64,000 nucleotides of DNA from Atriophallophorus winterbourni (lineage: Eukaryota; Platyhelminthes; Trematoda; Plagiorchiida; Microphallidae), in NCBI GenBank assembly GCA_013407085.1, contig JACCGJ010008482.1:208658-272657 (forward strand). The letters run 5' to 3'. Below are positions 19,591 to 31,529 of this stretch, piece by piece (position 1 is the stretch's first letter; each line of letters starts with the position of its first letter). The notes below the pieces were generated by a model that did not search any database, was not told the DNA's origin, and worked only from the letters and a program-made list of their open reading frames with translations. Made by a program: the position numbers and the translations under genes.

Positions 19591-20159
19591 ACACAAACAT
19601 GAAACCACAAGACCGATCAAGGAAAAGTGCCCCACAGTCACAGACTGCACGTGGGTTAAGTGAATGTCAAGTTGTCCAGGTCTGGAAAGAGAATGAAAAT
19701 AGAAATTGAAGTGAGAATCCAGCTCACTACCTGTGGCAGATTTAGTACAAGATAGGGCAATCCATTATTCTTTTTCCGCGTGTTCTTCTTTATTTGAGGA
19801 ATAAATAAAAGATATACATTCGTGTGGTTAGCTTCATCTACTGACATGGGTTTTCTTATGCTGGTGTTCACTGGGAAAGTGTGCATGTATGTATGACATC
19901 ACAAGCCAGATCCAGTCAAAGTGTGTGTGGTAGTGTAGGAGTTCACGAAAGAGTTCGGTATCCATGAAACTAGAGAAATTTGTTAAGGTCGGTTTGCACA
20001 AGACAGCAAGTGATAATTCAATCGAGCATTTCGAATTTATTTGAGTGAAACGCTGAAGGAAAGTGCCCATCACTGCCGCACCTTCTTTCTTTTGTCTGTT
20101 CGGTATCTCTGGCAAAGGGGACGCCATTTGTTTATTTCATCCGTCTTTGCATTACACGC

Positions 20160-20335
20160 GGAAGTGCAGCGAACACAGTGCTAAGCTGATACGCCACCAG
20201 TAGTGAGATGAAGTCTGTTTCCTGTTTTCATTCTCATATTTGTCTAGGCCTGGGGAGCCCAAGAGCATCTTAGCTCACATGCGGTCCATGACTGTGCGGC
20301 ACTAAATGGATCAGGCTTGTGGCTTCACACACACA
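20160..20335 (+). repeat. dispersed repeat R1 copy
   Basis: Diverged unit with GTAGTGAG, CTAGGCCTGGG and GACTGTGCGGCACT, then GATCAGGCTTGTG. Confidence 0.7.
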
Positions 20336-20539
20336 CAAGCGCATTATGCGAGTATATTGAAAGCCGTGATCTATTTTGTGACAATTAATCCGGTCCATTG
20401 ACTCTTTATAAAATACTACAGCTCTTGGGGACTGATATGGAGATAAAGGTACGAAAGGATGCAAGCATGACTACCTGTCCAGACCATGCACAATAATGCA
20501 AATTGGCAATGAAAGAACTTCATTGTAGACAGAGCATCA

Positions 20540-20780
20540 TGCCTTTTTCATCACCACACCTTAACGACCTGGGCTACCATCCACCGTTTGACCGATCGCA
20601 ATTAGGCGTTTATGAACTGTTCTCCAGATTGGCACATTTGAGTAGCTTTGTTTGTCCGACAAGAGCCAGCAACATCTGTTGTGGTCGCCCAACCGAACAG
20701 ATCTCCGTGGCAAGTCTTCCCATCGGATAAAGTGTAAGCTAAGCGATGGGCATCTGCAACTGAGTGTCTCCATGTCCTAT
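20540..20780 (+). repeat. dispersed repeat S2 copy
   Basis: Contains GTTTGACCGATCGCAATTAGG, CAGATTGGCACA, ACAGATCTCCGTGGCAAGTC and AAAGTGTAAGCTAA, all shared with 31720-31900. Confidence 0.75.
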
Positions 20781-21431
20781 TTGCTTTTGAACCCCAGACA
20801 ACACAACATATATATATACACACACTGTCAACTGAATCTAGACGTGTGGCTCTACAGTGTCAGTTTTGATTAGCAAATTTAATAGCAAGAATGAGGTAGC
20901 TGACAAGGATAACATTTAACCCTGGAGAAAGAACTCTTAATTACTCCCAATTCTCCCCTTCGAGTTATCTGGTGCCATTGAGTCAATTTTCAGTTACAAA
21001 GAACGATTACTCTTGCACAAAAATGTTACTGAGTGAATCGGTCCATAAAGACCAGCGACTTACCAGACGCCCTCGACGTTTCGGCTTTTTGTTTAGACTC
21101 GCCCAGAGAGGGGAATGCGGTTTAAACCGGATGGCTTCAGTTTTTCTCGAATGCCTGATGTGGTTCCAGTAGCAGTGTGTGATTGGCAGCCAATTCGAGC
21201 TTGAGCAGGCTGCTCAAACAACGGGTGGCCCACTCTCGGACAGACCGATGACCAGCACACAACAAGGTGGAACGACCACGGTCGTCCTTCGGGGGTTTGC
21301 GTCGCTCAGAAAGACCAAGCAACGCGTGCCAAATTGGAGTTAGGTGCACGGAGGAATGTAGATCCAAGAACACGTTGCGGAAGTGACCAGACGGTGGAAT
21401 AATCTCAGAGCACATTCCAATGTAGACGCGA

Positions 21432-21950
21432 CGAGAAAGAAATGATTGTCAAGTGCCAAAAGAATGAAATGCCAAAGTGAGTATGGCATGAACATCATCA
21501 TCATCATCACAGACAGCATAACACCGGTAGCGCGTACCGAATGCTTAACTGCCACACAACCATGAAAAAGTAAAAGCCTTAAAGATGGGGAAGGGTGGGA
21601 CTTAAATAGCTACGGAATTTTTAGAAGAGTGAGCACAAACAAACTGGGTAGAGGTGCCTACACATCGATTGGAACATGCATTTAAACAAGTTTCGTGGAC
21701 GAGAAGAGCGACATCAGCATGGCAGCTTCCTTGCGGCTTTTACTGTCATGCATCATAACAAGCTTTTATCGTCACTCCGATTGACAACATACAAGGTTAA
21801 GCAACCAAGCAAACGGGTGGCACTTTTTCATTTTTAAATGATTGTGTACATCACTACGCACCAATGGAGAGGACACTCCATTCCGCTTCTGCGGATAATA
21901 ACACGGGAAGCAGCAGATACCGGTTAAAAGCTATGGCTCGATTGGCGTAG
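21432..21950. other. no recognisable gene
   Basis: No family recognised. A short (ATC)n run lies at about 21490. The last part may belong to the 5' region of the following LINE, but its exact start was not found. Confidence 0.4.
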
Positions 21951-22158
21951 AGCTCAGCGCCTGGGGCTGCTTTCGACGGTGGGAGAGACTTTCAGGTCTC
22001 ATTGGACGGCTACCGCCCGCCTCAAGCTGGGCAGCCCCCAGCCAATATGGTGCCGTCTCGCCACGGTCTGCTATCCTCATTGGGTGCATGGGGATTAGGA
22101 ATCAACCGACAAGCAGACTGTTATTTCTGCACCAGCGAAACCAACTACGAAAAAACAA

Positions 22159-25146
22159 ATGTCATTTCTGAAACTGGGAACCTGGAACGTCCGGTCCATG
22201 CTTCCTGGATTTCACGACGACGTCTCGAATATCAGAGGCGTAAGAAAATCTGCTGTTATTAACAACGAGTTAAAGAGACTAAAGGTCGACGTGGCAGCCC
22301 TACAAGAGACGCGATTACCAGACACTGGTAAGCTGACAGAAAGAGATTACACGTTTTTTTGGAAAGGAAGGGGTTCTGATGAGCCTCGACTGCATGGAGT
22401 TGGGTTTGCCGTTCGAAACGACCTTCTAAAAGCAACAGAACCGAGCAGCAGCGGGAGCGAACGGATTTGGACTCTAAATCTGAGGTGCATTACTGGTACC
22501 ATTACGTTGGTAAACGTTTATGCGCCGACGCTCTCTGCGACGACTACTGAAAAAGACGCTTTTTATTACAACCTCGCAACAGTCCTGAAAAACGTGCCAC
22601 AAAGAAACTGTGTAGTGGTACTGGGTGATTTCAATGCTAGAGTTGGTGCGGATTACGAATCTTGGCAAAACTGTCTCGGGAAATTCGGTGTAGGTAAAAC
22701 TAATGAAAATGGACTACGCCTTTTAGAATTATGCACACAGTTCAGTCTCTGTGTTAGTAACACTTTCTTTCAAACAAAACCACAGCATAAGGTCTCTTGG
22801 AAACATCCTCGCTCTAAGCACTGGCACCAGCTTGATCTTATTCTTGTTAGGCGCACTAATATAGGAAGCGTACTTCTCACCAGATCATATCAAAGCGCAG
22901 ACTGTGACACTGATCATTCACTGGTTTGTGCAAAACTGAAGCTTTCCGACACGAGATTTCACCGCACCAAATTGTCTGGTAAGCCTAGGATTGACGTCAC
23001 CCGCATGTGCGAACCTAATCTAGCTGCGCGATTTGCAAAAGCCTTCACAGCCGAGTTCAGCAAGACAACCCCACTTGAATCGGCTTCAGAAAACTGGGAA
23101 TCGATTAAAAACAGCATATGCCGAGTCGCACTTTCCACTTTCGGTCCGAAGAAAGCTCGAACGAGCGACTGGTTCGAAGCAAAAGCTTCTGAGATGACTG
23201 CTGTGTTGGATGAGAAACGGTCAGCATTCTTGAGGTTCAAAGGTATGCCAACAGATGAAAACTTACGACTTTTAAGAGCAGCCAGAAATAAGGTCCAACA
23301 GACTGCAAGGCGATGTGCAAATGACTACTGGACAGAAATTAGCCTTAGTATCCAAAAAGCTGCGGATACTGGAAATTTTCACGGCATGTATGATGGGATC
23401 AAGAGAGCCATTGGTCCAAACAAACATAAAATGGCTCCCATTAAGTCTGTATCTGGTGACCCGATTGTGGACAAAACTCAGCAGATGGAAAGATGGGTAG
23501 AGCACTTCTCCTCCCTCTACTCTAGGGACAGTACGGTTTTACCACATGTATTTGAAAATTTCGAGCGGTTGCCGACTATTGAATATCTAGATACTCCCCC
23601 TACTCTTGATGAGCTCAATAGAGCAATCGACCGCTTAGCGAATGGGAAGGCCCCTGGTGACGACGGAATTCCACCTGAGCTCATCAAATGCGGTAGAGCA
23701 GCATTATTACAACCGCTTCACCATTTGCTTCTTCAGTGCTGGCAGGAGGAGTGTGTCCCACAAGAGATGCGAGACACAAAGATCATCACACTATTCAAGA
23801 ATAAAGGAGATAGAGGCGACTGCAACAATTACAGAGGAATCTCCCTTCTGAATGTTGTAGGCAAATTGTTTGCTAAAGTCTTACAGATCCGGCTGCAAGT
23901 TTTAGCTGATAGAATTTACTCCGAATCTCAATGTGGCTTTCGCAAGGGAAGATCGACCGTTGACATGATCTTCTCCCTAAGACAACTTCAAGAAAAGTGT
24001 CGGGAACAGCGTATGCCATTATACGCTGTTTTTATTGATTTAACGAAGGCATTCGACTACGTCAGCAGGGAGGGTCTTTTCAAAATGCTTGATTTGATAG
24101 GCTGCCCACCAAGACTGCTAAAGCTCGTTATTTCGTTCCACTCAGGCATGAAGGGCTCAGTCCATTTTAACGGTTTCAGCTCAGAAGTCTTTGAAATTCG
24201 CCGAGGCGTCAAACAAGGGTGTGTTCTGGCTCCCACGCTGTTCGGCATTTTCTTTGCTCTGCTTCTGAAGTACGCTTTCAGGACGAGAACAGAAGGTATT
24301 TACTTACGCACGCGAAATGATGGCAAGCTTTTCAACCTAAACCGGTTGAGAGCACAAACCAAGGCACGAAATGTGCTAATCCGTGACCTGCTGTTTGCCG
24401 ACGATGCAGCCTTTATTGCTCACTCCCAGGAGCACCTTCAGTCTCTAATGGACTGTTTTTCGTCGGCATGCAAAGACTTTGGTCTAACAATCAGCATGAG
24501 CAAGACCAAAGTCCTTAGCCAAGGGACTGTATCGCCTCCCATCATAACTGTTGGAAACTGTCAGCTTGAATCAGTACATCAGTTCACATACCTTGGTTCA
24601 ACCATTGCGGATAACCTCTCGCTAGACACGGAGATTGATAAGCGAATTGGCAGAGCAGCTGTCATTCTGTCCCGTTTGAACTCTCGTGTTTGGGGTAACC
24701 GCAAGCTGACTGTAAAGACGAAAATGATGGTGTACAGCGCGTGCGTACTGAACGCTTTACTGTACGGCAGTGAAACCTGGACCACCCACGCAAGACACGA
24801 ACGGAAGCTGAATGCTTTCCATCTACGAAGCATCCGTCGTATCTTGAACATATCGTGGATGGACAGAGTGACTAATGCTGAAGTGCTTTTAAAAGCTGGT
24901 CTACAGAGCATGTTCACTCTATTGCGACAGCGCCGCCTGCGCTGGCTTGGTCATGTCTATAGAATGGAAAATGGTCGTATTCCGAAAGATCTACTCTATG
25001 GTGAGTTGCAACTAGGAAGTCGACCATTGGGCAGACCGCACTTGCGGTACAAAGACGTTTGTAAAAGAGATATGAAAGCTCTTGGCATTGACCCGGCGAG
25101 TTGGGAAGAACTTGCTCTCGACCGCTCACATTGGAGGCATGTGTAA
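22159..25146 (+). CDS. RTE-type LINE ORF: endonuclease-reverse transcriptase
   Basis: 995 residues with an uninterrupted frame. The N-terminus is an apurinic endonuclease-like domain: LGTWNVRSM (6-14), ALQETRL, LGDFNARVG (Asp157, Asn159), DTDHSLV (Asp252, His253). The RT follows: FIDLTKAFD with Asp627 (motif A), RRGVKQGCVLAPTLFG (motif B), LLFADDAAF with Asp748/Asp749 (motif C), TYLGS, YGSETW and RRLRWLGHVYRMENG (thumb). All catalytic residues are present. The start is the first ATG before the endonuclease. The ORF stops early at 25144 because one base is missing in GGCATGTGTAAAG compared with other copies (GGCATTGCGTGAAG). The arginine-rich segment and C2HC finger that should follow continue in another frame to about 25320. 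It copies itself through target-primed reverse transcription, from family knowledge. Confidence 0.93.
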   Translation: MSFLKLGTWNVRSMLPGFHDDVSNIRGVRKSAVINNELKRLKVDVAALQETRLPDTGKLTERDYTFFWKGRGSDEPRLHGVGFAVRNDLLKATEPSSSGSERIWTLNLRCITGTITLVNVYAPTLSATTTEKDAFYYNLATVLKNVPQRNCVVVLGDFNARVGADYESWQNCLGKFGVGKTNENGLRLLELCTQFSLCVSNTFFQTKPQHKVSWKHPRSKHWHQLDLILVRRTNIGSVLLTRSYQSADCDTDHSLVCAKLKLSDTRFHRTKLSGKPRIDVTRMCEPNLAARFAKAFTAEFSKTTPLESASENWESIKNSICRVALSTFGPKKARTSDWFEAKASEMTAVLDEKRSAFLRFKGMPTDENLRLLRAARNKVQQTARRCANDYWTEISLSIQKAADTGNFHGMYDGIKRAIGPNKHKMAPIKSVSGDPIVDKTQQMERWVEHFSSLYSRDSTVLPHVFENFERLPTIEYLDTPPTLDELNRAIDRLANGKAPGDDGIPPELIKCGRAALLQPLHHLLLQCWQEECVPQEMRDTKIITLFKNKGDRGDCNNYRGISLLNVVGKLFAKVLQIRLQVLADRIYSESQCGFRKGRSTVDMIFSLRQLQEKCREQRMPLYAVFIDLTKAFDYVSREGLFKMLDLIGCPPRLLKLVISFHSGMKGSVHFNGFSSEVFEIRRGVKQGCVLAPTLFGIFFALLLKYAFRTRTEGIYLRTRNDGKLFNLNRLRAQTKARNVLIRDLLFADDAAFIAHSQEHLQSLMDCFSSACKDFGLTISMSKTKVLSQGTVSPPIITVGNCQLESVHQFTYLGSTIADNLSLDTEIDKRIGRAAVILSRLNSRVWGNRKLTVKTKMMVYSACVLNALLYGSETWTTHARHERKLNAFHLRSIRRILNISWMDRVTNAEVLLKAGLQSMFTLLRQRRLRWLGHVYRMENGRIPKDLLYGELQLGSRPLGRPHLRYKDVCKRDMKALGIDPASWEELALDRSHWRHV

Positions 25147-25395
25147 AGCGTCGTCTGCATGCTGGGGAGGAGCAGATACAGCTCTTGGCAGCTGAACGCA
25201 GATCACGCCGCCGACGTGCAACTAACGCAATACAACCGAGTTCTGACTATCGTTGCCAGCGCTGCGGGAGAGATTGTTCCTCCCGAATCGGACTGTTTAG
25301 TCACTCAAAAAACTGCAAAACTTGAACTTTCACGCGTTTGTGATGTACATCCATGGTCGACATCGACCGAAGGAGGCCAACAACAACAACAAATA
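25147..25395 (+). pseudogene. frameshifted C-terminal finger and 3' end of the LINE
   Basis: After the one-base loss, the family's C-terminus is found in a different frame: EEQIQLLAAERRSRRRRAT, then CQRCGRDC, then GLFSHSKNC. The shared 3' terminus GAAGGAGGCCAACAACAAC follows and runs into a (TA)n microsatellite. Confidence 0.85.
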
Positions 25396-25396
25396 A

Positions 25397-25437
25397 TATA
25401 TATATATATATATATATATAATTATTATATATATATG
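25397..25437. repeat. (TA)n microsatellite at LINE 3' end
   Basis: AT-dinucleotide tract directly after the LINE terminus. Confidence 0.9.
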
Positions 25438-25567
25438 CGAATCCAACACGGCTGCAATCATTTGTAAGCCCAAGAGTCGAGAGGAACTACGGGTTGTCGC
25501 CGCGAATCCAACACGGCTGCAATCATTTGTAAGCCCAAGAGTCGAGAGGAACTACGGGTTGTCGCCG
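25438..25567. repeat. 65-bp direct duplication
   Basis: Two copies of a 65-bp unit (CGAATCCAACACGGCTGC ... GGGTTGTCGC) lie in tandem with no visible difference. This suggests a recent duplication. Confidence 0.9.
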
Positions 25568-25674
25568 AAGCACACAGGAACACCAGCAAATAGTCTCGAA
25601 AGTATGGCTTTGCGGTCGGTTAAGGAGGCCGTGTGAATAAAATACGCACGAAGAATATATTATTGTTATCAGTG

Positions 25675-25950
25675 AGGCATGAAACAGTGAATAAATGGTA
25701 AACAAGTGATACTTGAATGCCACTGTTGCACGATGTTCAGACACATAATCACATAGTGATTCGTGGTCAAGCACACAACGCGCTTATGGATGACCAAAGA
25801 AATGTGTTGCTCACATCCCCATCACTTACACGCCACTACTGGTTACTGGCTGTTTTCCGTCGTCAGGTAGAGACAGTAAGATCTAGTTCAGTGAGCCTTG
25901 AGACAGTGGTATGTGCTAAACAAAGTTATACTTGTATGCCACTGTTGAAC
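25675..25950 (-). repeat. decayed hammerhead repeat, family B, single unit
   Basis: On the minus strand the unit reads CUGACGACGGAAAACAGCCAG, then UAAC where GAAAC is expected, then CAGUAGUGG. Flanking blocks CCACTGTCTCAAGGCTCACTG and CAACACATTTCTTTGG match family B at 11.3 and 33.7 kb. The core is damaged. Confidence 0.65.
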
Positions 25951-25999
25951 TGAAAATGTATTTCATTCCTTCGTTGACCAAGAATATATTATTATTATC

Positions 26000-26110
26000 A
26001 TTCTACACTTCATATAGGAACTGGGATACCACCAGCACGAATTCATGGTTCGGACGATTTCTCTTATCGTTCCGCGTGAATTAATCATGTTAGGGATCTT
26101 TATCAGTATC
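26000..26110 (-). mobile_element. short LINE-like fragment
   Basis: The minus strand encodes IPNMINSRGTIREIVRTMN, which parallels RTVPYMIYSREGLREIIGPMN at 60880-60950. It is a small shared piece of a CR1-like element. Confidence 0.5.
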
Positions 26111-26429
26111 ACGGGGCGATAGTCAATCAAGTCGGGACGAGTGCCCAGATGCTTACGGAGGTGTAATCGAAAACACCCGCCACTAACTGAATTGATTCCT
26201 TCGGAGCACAGGCTTGTATACTTGTGAATAAAAGATGGTAATGCTCTCAGCACCAAAAGGTTGACAGAGTTAATGCTTGTTGCATGTCCAATTGAATAGA
26301 GATACGATGGGCAGCTGGATATTTTAACAAAGAACAGAAAATTGAAAAGAAAAGCAATTTTCTGTTTCACAAGGATTTTCCCAATATTGACAATAATTAT
26401 GGTTGAATTTATTCTTCAAATTAATACTC

Positions 26430-28060
26430 TGATACTAACATTCGCCACCGTTCGTAGAGCCCATGTTTGAACGTATTTAATGAAGTTGCCGAGATTAGTT
26501 CTGCAGTAAGTGAGTAGGACGCGTTTACTACAACGATGCTAAAGAAGTTCGTTCTGGATTCCATCTTTTGTGCTCTTTACTTAGCATAAGACTGTGCTTT
26601 CTTATACTAACTAAGGGAGAGAACCTAAAGAAGTCATTGAATTGAAAACAACTTAATCCTTTGACAACCTTAATTGTCACCTTTAGACATTTAAAGAGAC
26701 ATTTAAGGATGGTTCGAGATATGGAATGTTTTAAAATTAAGATAATGTCTTATGGGATTCGTCAATAGAGAAAGTCGGACAGATTCAAGCAGAGCTATTC
26801 TTCCTTTATAGAGCTTTATTTTAATACTAAACATAAGTTTTGTTAATTAGTGATAGATTCACTGCATACGCTCAACATTCTTTCGAGCCACGGAGACCAT
26901 GACTACACATGGTATTCCATGACTGGTCTCTCATATGCATTCATGATCCATTGGAATATGTAGGGCGAAATTTTCCCAATTTCCATTGAGTAGATTTAGG
27001 ACACCTGCTGCTTTGTGAAGGCTTTTTTTAGTTTCAAGTAAAGTTTTAAAACTCAGCATATCCAGACATCTAAATCATTTTCTTTGCCGCAATTTTCAAG
27101 AGCATTGCCCATATGCATTGCAACAACAAATTTTAAACCGTGGCTGAAGAATGCTATTCGTTGCAGCGAAAAAGTTCCGCGCTCAAATATATATTGTACA
27201 GTTCCCCTATGATATGCCTTCTCATCATTATTAAAAATTATTTCTGTATGATTTTCGCTGTGCGGTTCCAGGAAACTTTAACAAAAAATCTTTCCTAGTT
27301 TCAGGCACTACAACATTTTTATAGAAATCTTTTTGAAAAGATAAACAAAAAAACGTAATATTTTGTGACCATTGGCTGATATGCAGTACACCTGATCGAG
27401 CTATTCCTACATAAATTTTCTTTACATCTTCAGGCTAAAACTTTAACTCTCACACTTGGCAAGTATTGAGATTATTCGAAAATACCTTTGTTATGATGTG
27501 CAAACAATGTATTTGACATGAACAATATCACGGAACGACTTGTAGTCGCATCTATTATTTAGGCAGGTGGAATAAAAATTGTGTATAATACTTACAGCAA
27601 AGTGCAATTATCATCATCGTCTGAGTTCTCTGTATTGAGTTCTGTTATATTTCCATGGCACAACATTAAATTTAACACTTCAATTTCGTAAATAATGAAG
27701 CTTAGATTCTTCGGATAATATGACTTATGGCTATTCACACAGAAATATAATGCGACAAATTTTCACCATTTTCTGCGCGTGTCACCATGGTATATTTTAT
27801 TCTAAGATCAGTCACAAAACAAAATTTACAATTTATCTTTGGAAACAGTATGATAACTGCGAGAACAAGGTAATATAATTCTCTATTTCAAGCATTACAC
27901 TTTGGTTGCCTACATTAGAATCCACCTATCTAAAAAAGAAATTCGATCTCCGAGACATAACATTCTTGTGTCATATTCTTTAAGAATTCTATATAATTAA
28001 TCAGTATCTTCAGTAACATTCAACTACTGTTTGTCTTTGATGACTAAAGACATGCCGGTA
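26430..28060. other. AT-rich region without recognised gene
   Basis: No convincing coding block or known repeat, apart from GGATGGTTCGAGATATGGAATG near 26708, which is the complement of part of the LINE fragment at 60.86 kb. This could be intronic or intergenic DNA of the host gene suggested downstream. Confidence 0.4.
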
Positions 28061-28313
28061 GAAAGCTAGAGCAATGTGTGGCATATGTATGTTGCCGAAC
28101 GCAGGAAAGTCTTGATGAAAAACGTTCATATACATCACTTTTCAAATAGGGCCGTAGGATTATCAATCGGAGTGTTAGGAGGACGACTTTTGTATTCTAT
28201 TATACTTTTACGAATTTTTTCATACAACAATCTTATGCGCTGCAAGGAGATTATATCGCTTTTTCAATTTAGATAGGTTGATCCAACCGCAGGAATTGTA
28301 TTATATTACAAAA

Positions 28314-28318
<5 letters not shown>

Positions 28319-28352
<34 letters not shown>
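28319..28352. repeat. (TA)n microsatellite
   Basis: Pure TA dinucleotide run. Confidence 0.9.
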
Positions 28353-28354
<2 letters not shown>

Positions 28355-28799
28355 GCAGAACGCTAAGCGCGCACAAGGTAATGAGTGAAGCAAATAAAAA
28401 GGTTACTATTTCAATGGCAGAAATTAGCTGGTTTAAAATGTCGAGAATATTAATGAAACTGGATTGGTAAGTTACGTTCAAAAAATGTTTCAAATTATTC
28501 GAAACTTCATATACAAAAAAGAAAATTGTGTGCTTTATCAACAGCTATTGAATTTCAGTCAACTAGAATAGTATTGTTCACGGCAAATATCACCTTTCTC
28601 GCGAAACAGATTCTGGTAAATAAATACGAGAAAATTGATTTATATTTTGACTTGGACTAGAAACATGTTTAAAGAATATATGTATGCTGCTATGTTATAT
28701 GTTACAGAACGAACGTTTTGAAATAAAATTGTGACACTTACCTAGGGACATGCATTTTGATCTTTCCGTATTCAGCATCGAATTCAAATAATGATTGGA

Positions 28800-28945
28800 G
28801 AAAATTCGGAAATAGATCACAAGGGACAATGAAACTGATCTTGCTTTCTCCACCTGATGACGGCAAACAGCCAGAAAAATTAGTGGTGTGCAAATGATTG
28901 GGATGAGAGCAACGCAATATATCCTTACATTGTCATTTAATTCCA
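28800..28945 (+). repeat. decayed hammerhead repeat, family B, fragment
   Basis: CUGAUGA (28854-28860), CGGC-AAACA-GCC, GAAA (28874-28877), then UUAGUGGUGUG. The C after GAAA is lost and stem II begins with a C.A mismatch, so activity is doubtful. It is a single partial unit. Confidence 0.65.
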
Positions 28946-29729
28946 CTCTTCATTAAACTGGAGAATTATAACGTACGTCATCCGCAAAAAGTTGAAAAAA
29001 TTACATGGTATTATTACTTTACCATCATCAGATGTTTCTAACTCACTTTCTTCGTGGCCTTTAGGTCATTTCAAGAAACTTTATTGAACCAACATGCTTC
29101 GTTATAAAGAGATTTGAGGTTTACATATATTCGCTTCCAACTATTAGTTTTCAACTAACTTGTTTTGTATCTAATTCTCTTATTCTGAGAGACGGCATAT
29201 TTAAAAAAAGTTTCCAATGTATCAATTTATAAGCTGAAATTATAATCCATTTTTCTTGGAATTCCAATCATGAGAGTTTGATCTACGAACACAAAAACCT
29301 TTTAATTCTGTTATTTTAATATTCGCTTTAAATATAAATTCATATGTTTGAGTTTAATCGTGAATAGCATCGCCTACTATTAGCAAAAACTCTCGAGATC
29401 GGTGATGCACACTTAACGGATTCATGAATTTATGGTTAAACAATGTTAATAATTTACAACACCAAAGGATTACGGTATAAATAAAAACATGAAAAATACA
29501 GGAGTATAAAAGCAATAGAGAATATCCAAGGAAAATCTCACGAATGATGTTCGTTTGCAATTGCTAGTCCATTTTTGATTTAAACATGACCAGGCAAGGA
29601 GAGTTCAAAAAATGTTGGGTTAGTGAATTTCAAAAAAAAACAAAGAGCACGTACGGCGAAAACGTGACACCGACAATCAACGCAGAAAGTTAGAACAAAA
29701 ATGATAAGGTAAATCCGCGTGTCACTTTT

Positions 29730-29960
29730 CCGTCAAAAAATAAGTAAGTCTTTTAGTGGATGTGCTCTAGTAGTCACAATTCTATAGGTCACTATAATGT
29801 CACTTCGTATCCTCCTTAAGGTGCAATCGCATGGACCGAGACTTCGCAATGCTTCGGTTTGCGGATCCTTGCGAAGAGCCATCACAAACTGTGTTGCTCT
29901 ATGATAGATTTTATCAAAGACAGCAATATATTTTCGCAGCCAAGGTGCCAAAGAACTCTA
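29730..29960 (-). mobile_element. CR1-like LINE RT C-terminal fragment
   Basis: The minus-strand frame PWLRKYIAVFDKIYHRATQFV, then LGPCDCTLRRIRSDIIVTYRI, matches the LLERIYHKATKTV and LGLCTLERRRILHDL region of the LINE at 54.2 kb. It is short and truncated on both sides. Confidence 0.8.
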
Positions 29961-30375
29961 CCGCATCCCCTATCGAATGGCGAAGGTAGACATTCAATAA
30001 CCTTGGTAAGTTTACCAGAGAGAATCCCTTAAATATTCTTCTAAAAGATACCTAACAATCTGCTTGCCCCTCGATATACAATCCAGCAGTGCTTTGTGAT
30101 CTTCATGTTTCCGCTGGACTCGAATATATCTCTTGAATATGCTCATCGAAAGTGTGTGTTCTCGAGCCATGAGTGTTTACAGAAACCTCGACCTTACCTG
30201 TTGGACCAGATGCAATAAAACATTCTTGACTAAATATACATGACCAGATTCGATTTGTTTTTTCAGTTCTACGCATCTTTCAAAGATGAACATGAGCGGT
30301 TCGACCATGTTCTACTCGTTACATTTATAACTCTTGTTAATATTAATCAATAATTTAAATTGTTTTTATACGCAG

Positions 30376-30642
30376 AGACCGGTTTTGTGGAAATTCGAAA
30401 ACAAAAATTCATTCATGATTCAATGCAATTTATCGAATGTCCAGGGTTGGATAACTGAGAACGCCGAATTCAAGTATGAAGGAACCCATCCATACGCATT
30501 AACTAATATTCGTTCAACCATATGCAGTTTAGTCGGCCTCACGTTTAAACCTCAATGCGATATGCATGGCGATCCTGAACATTCATTCACTTGGCAAACA
30601 GACGCTGGAATTCATTATTTGGAAGACCCGTACAAAATTACG
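30376..30642 (+). CDS. candidate host-gene internal exon, unidentified
   Basis: An 89-codon open block with an acceptor (TTGTTTTTATACGCAG then AGA) and donor (ATTACG then GTAAAT), phase 0 at both ends. The peptide reads RPVLWKFENKNSFMIQCN, VQGWITENAEF, GTHPYALTNIRSTICSLVG, FKPQCDMHGDPEHSFTW and ends EDPYKIT. It has several Cys and Trp residues, high complexity and no repeat copies in the window. No domain is recognised. The candidate terminal exon at 32761 is in a compatible phase. Confidence 0.5.
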
Positions 30643-31529
30643 GTAAATTTGCTGTCTAATAAAATACCGAGGATGCCATTAATATGAATTTGAAAGAGAG
30701 TTGAAGAATAAATCTGAATTATTATTTATCAGCGTCAGTACAATGTTGAAAAAACAACGAATTCCAAACTAGTTATATACGACAAGGATATAATCGCAAA
30801 ATATTTGCACATGATATCAACGAGAAAAATTAGACCGTATTCGTTCAATGTGCAGCTACATTTGGCGAAATTTTAATGAATCCAATGGGATAAATGACCT
30901 CTGATATGATGATGTTCCCGAAGTTAATACGATGCGTTTGCAACAAGTCTTTGAGGAAAATTTACTTTTGAGCAGGTTTTCAATTAGTGGTTCGAAATAA
31001 TCATTGATGCTGGTATTCATGGGCCTATAGCAATAGTTACAGTTTTATTTAGAAAAGTTATTAATACATGTCGTTATAAGGCACAGACGTTGCGCGTAGA
31101 ATGATCTTGATGCATTTTTGAATACCACGGAGATTCTGGAGGAATTGAGTGGGAAATAGCACGTAAACGATACGGAATATTAGTTATATAAAAGAGAACA
31201 TGACGTCCACCTCGCAGATTAACGAACAAATGTTCGTTACGTTTTTGGGATTCAAACCTGAACCTATCTCTTCTGACCAGGTAGTTATTTAATCTTAACG
31301 AACAGCGAGCGGAATTCAGGAGTCGTTTCATTGTAATGCACATACCAAGAATACTTCATCTTATGTTTGATAGGTTAAGTTGAGGGTGATTGTAGTAACG
31401 CAACGGATCAACTCATCAAACTACAATAAAATAACTGCCAACTACAATATACTGTAGTAATTTAATAGCATCCACATGCACCGCATTTGCATAAGGACAG
31501 AAGGTGTTTTCCGTGAATAAAAATGCGTC

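Noticed and set aside
19834..20127. Possible first exon MASPLPEIPNRQKKEG on the minus strand
   Set aside because: The ATG context is good, but no donor fits and no homology is recognised.
21064..21415. GC-rich minus-strand frame with ankyrin-like wording (DDRGRSTLL) and a GTAAGT donor at 21063
   Set aside because: The frame that looks coding stops at 21137 before the donor, the frame that reaches the donor is short, and no clean acceptor was found. It could be a decayed exon, but support is too weak to list.
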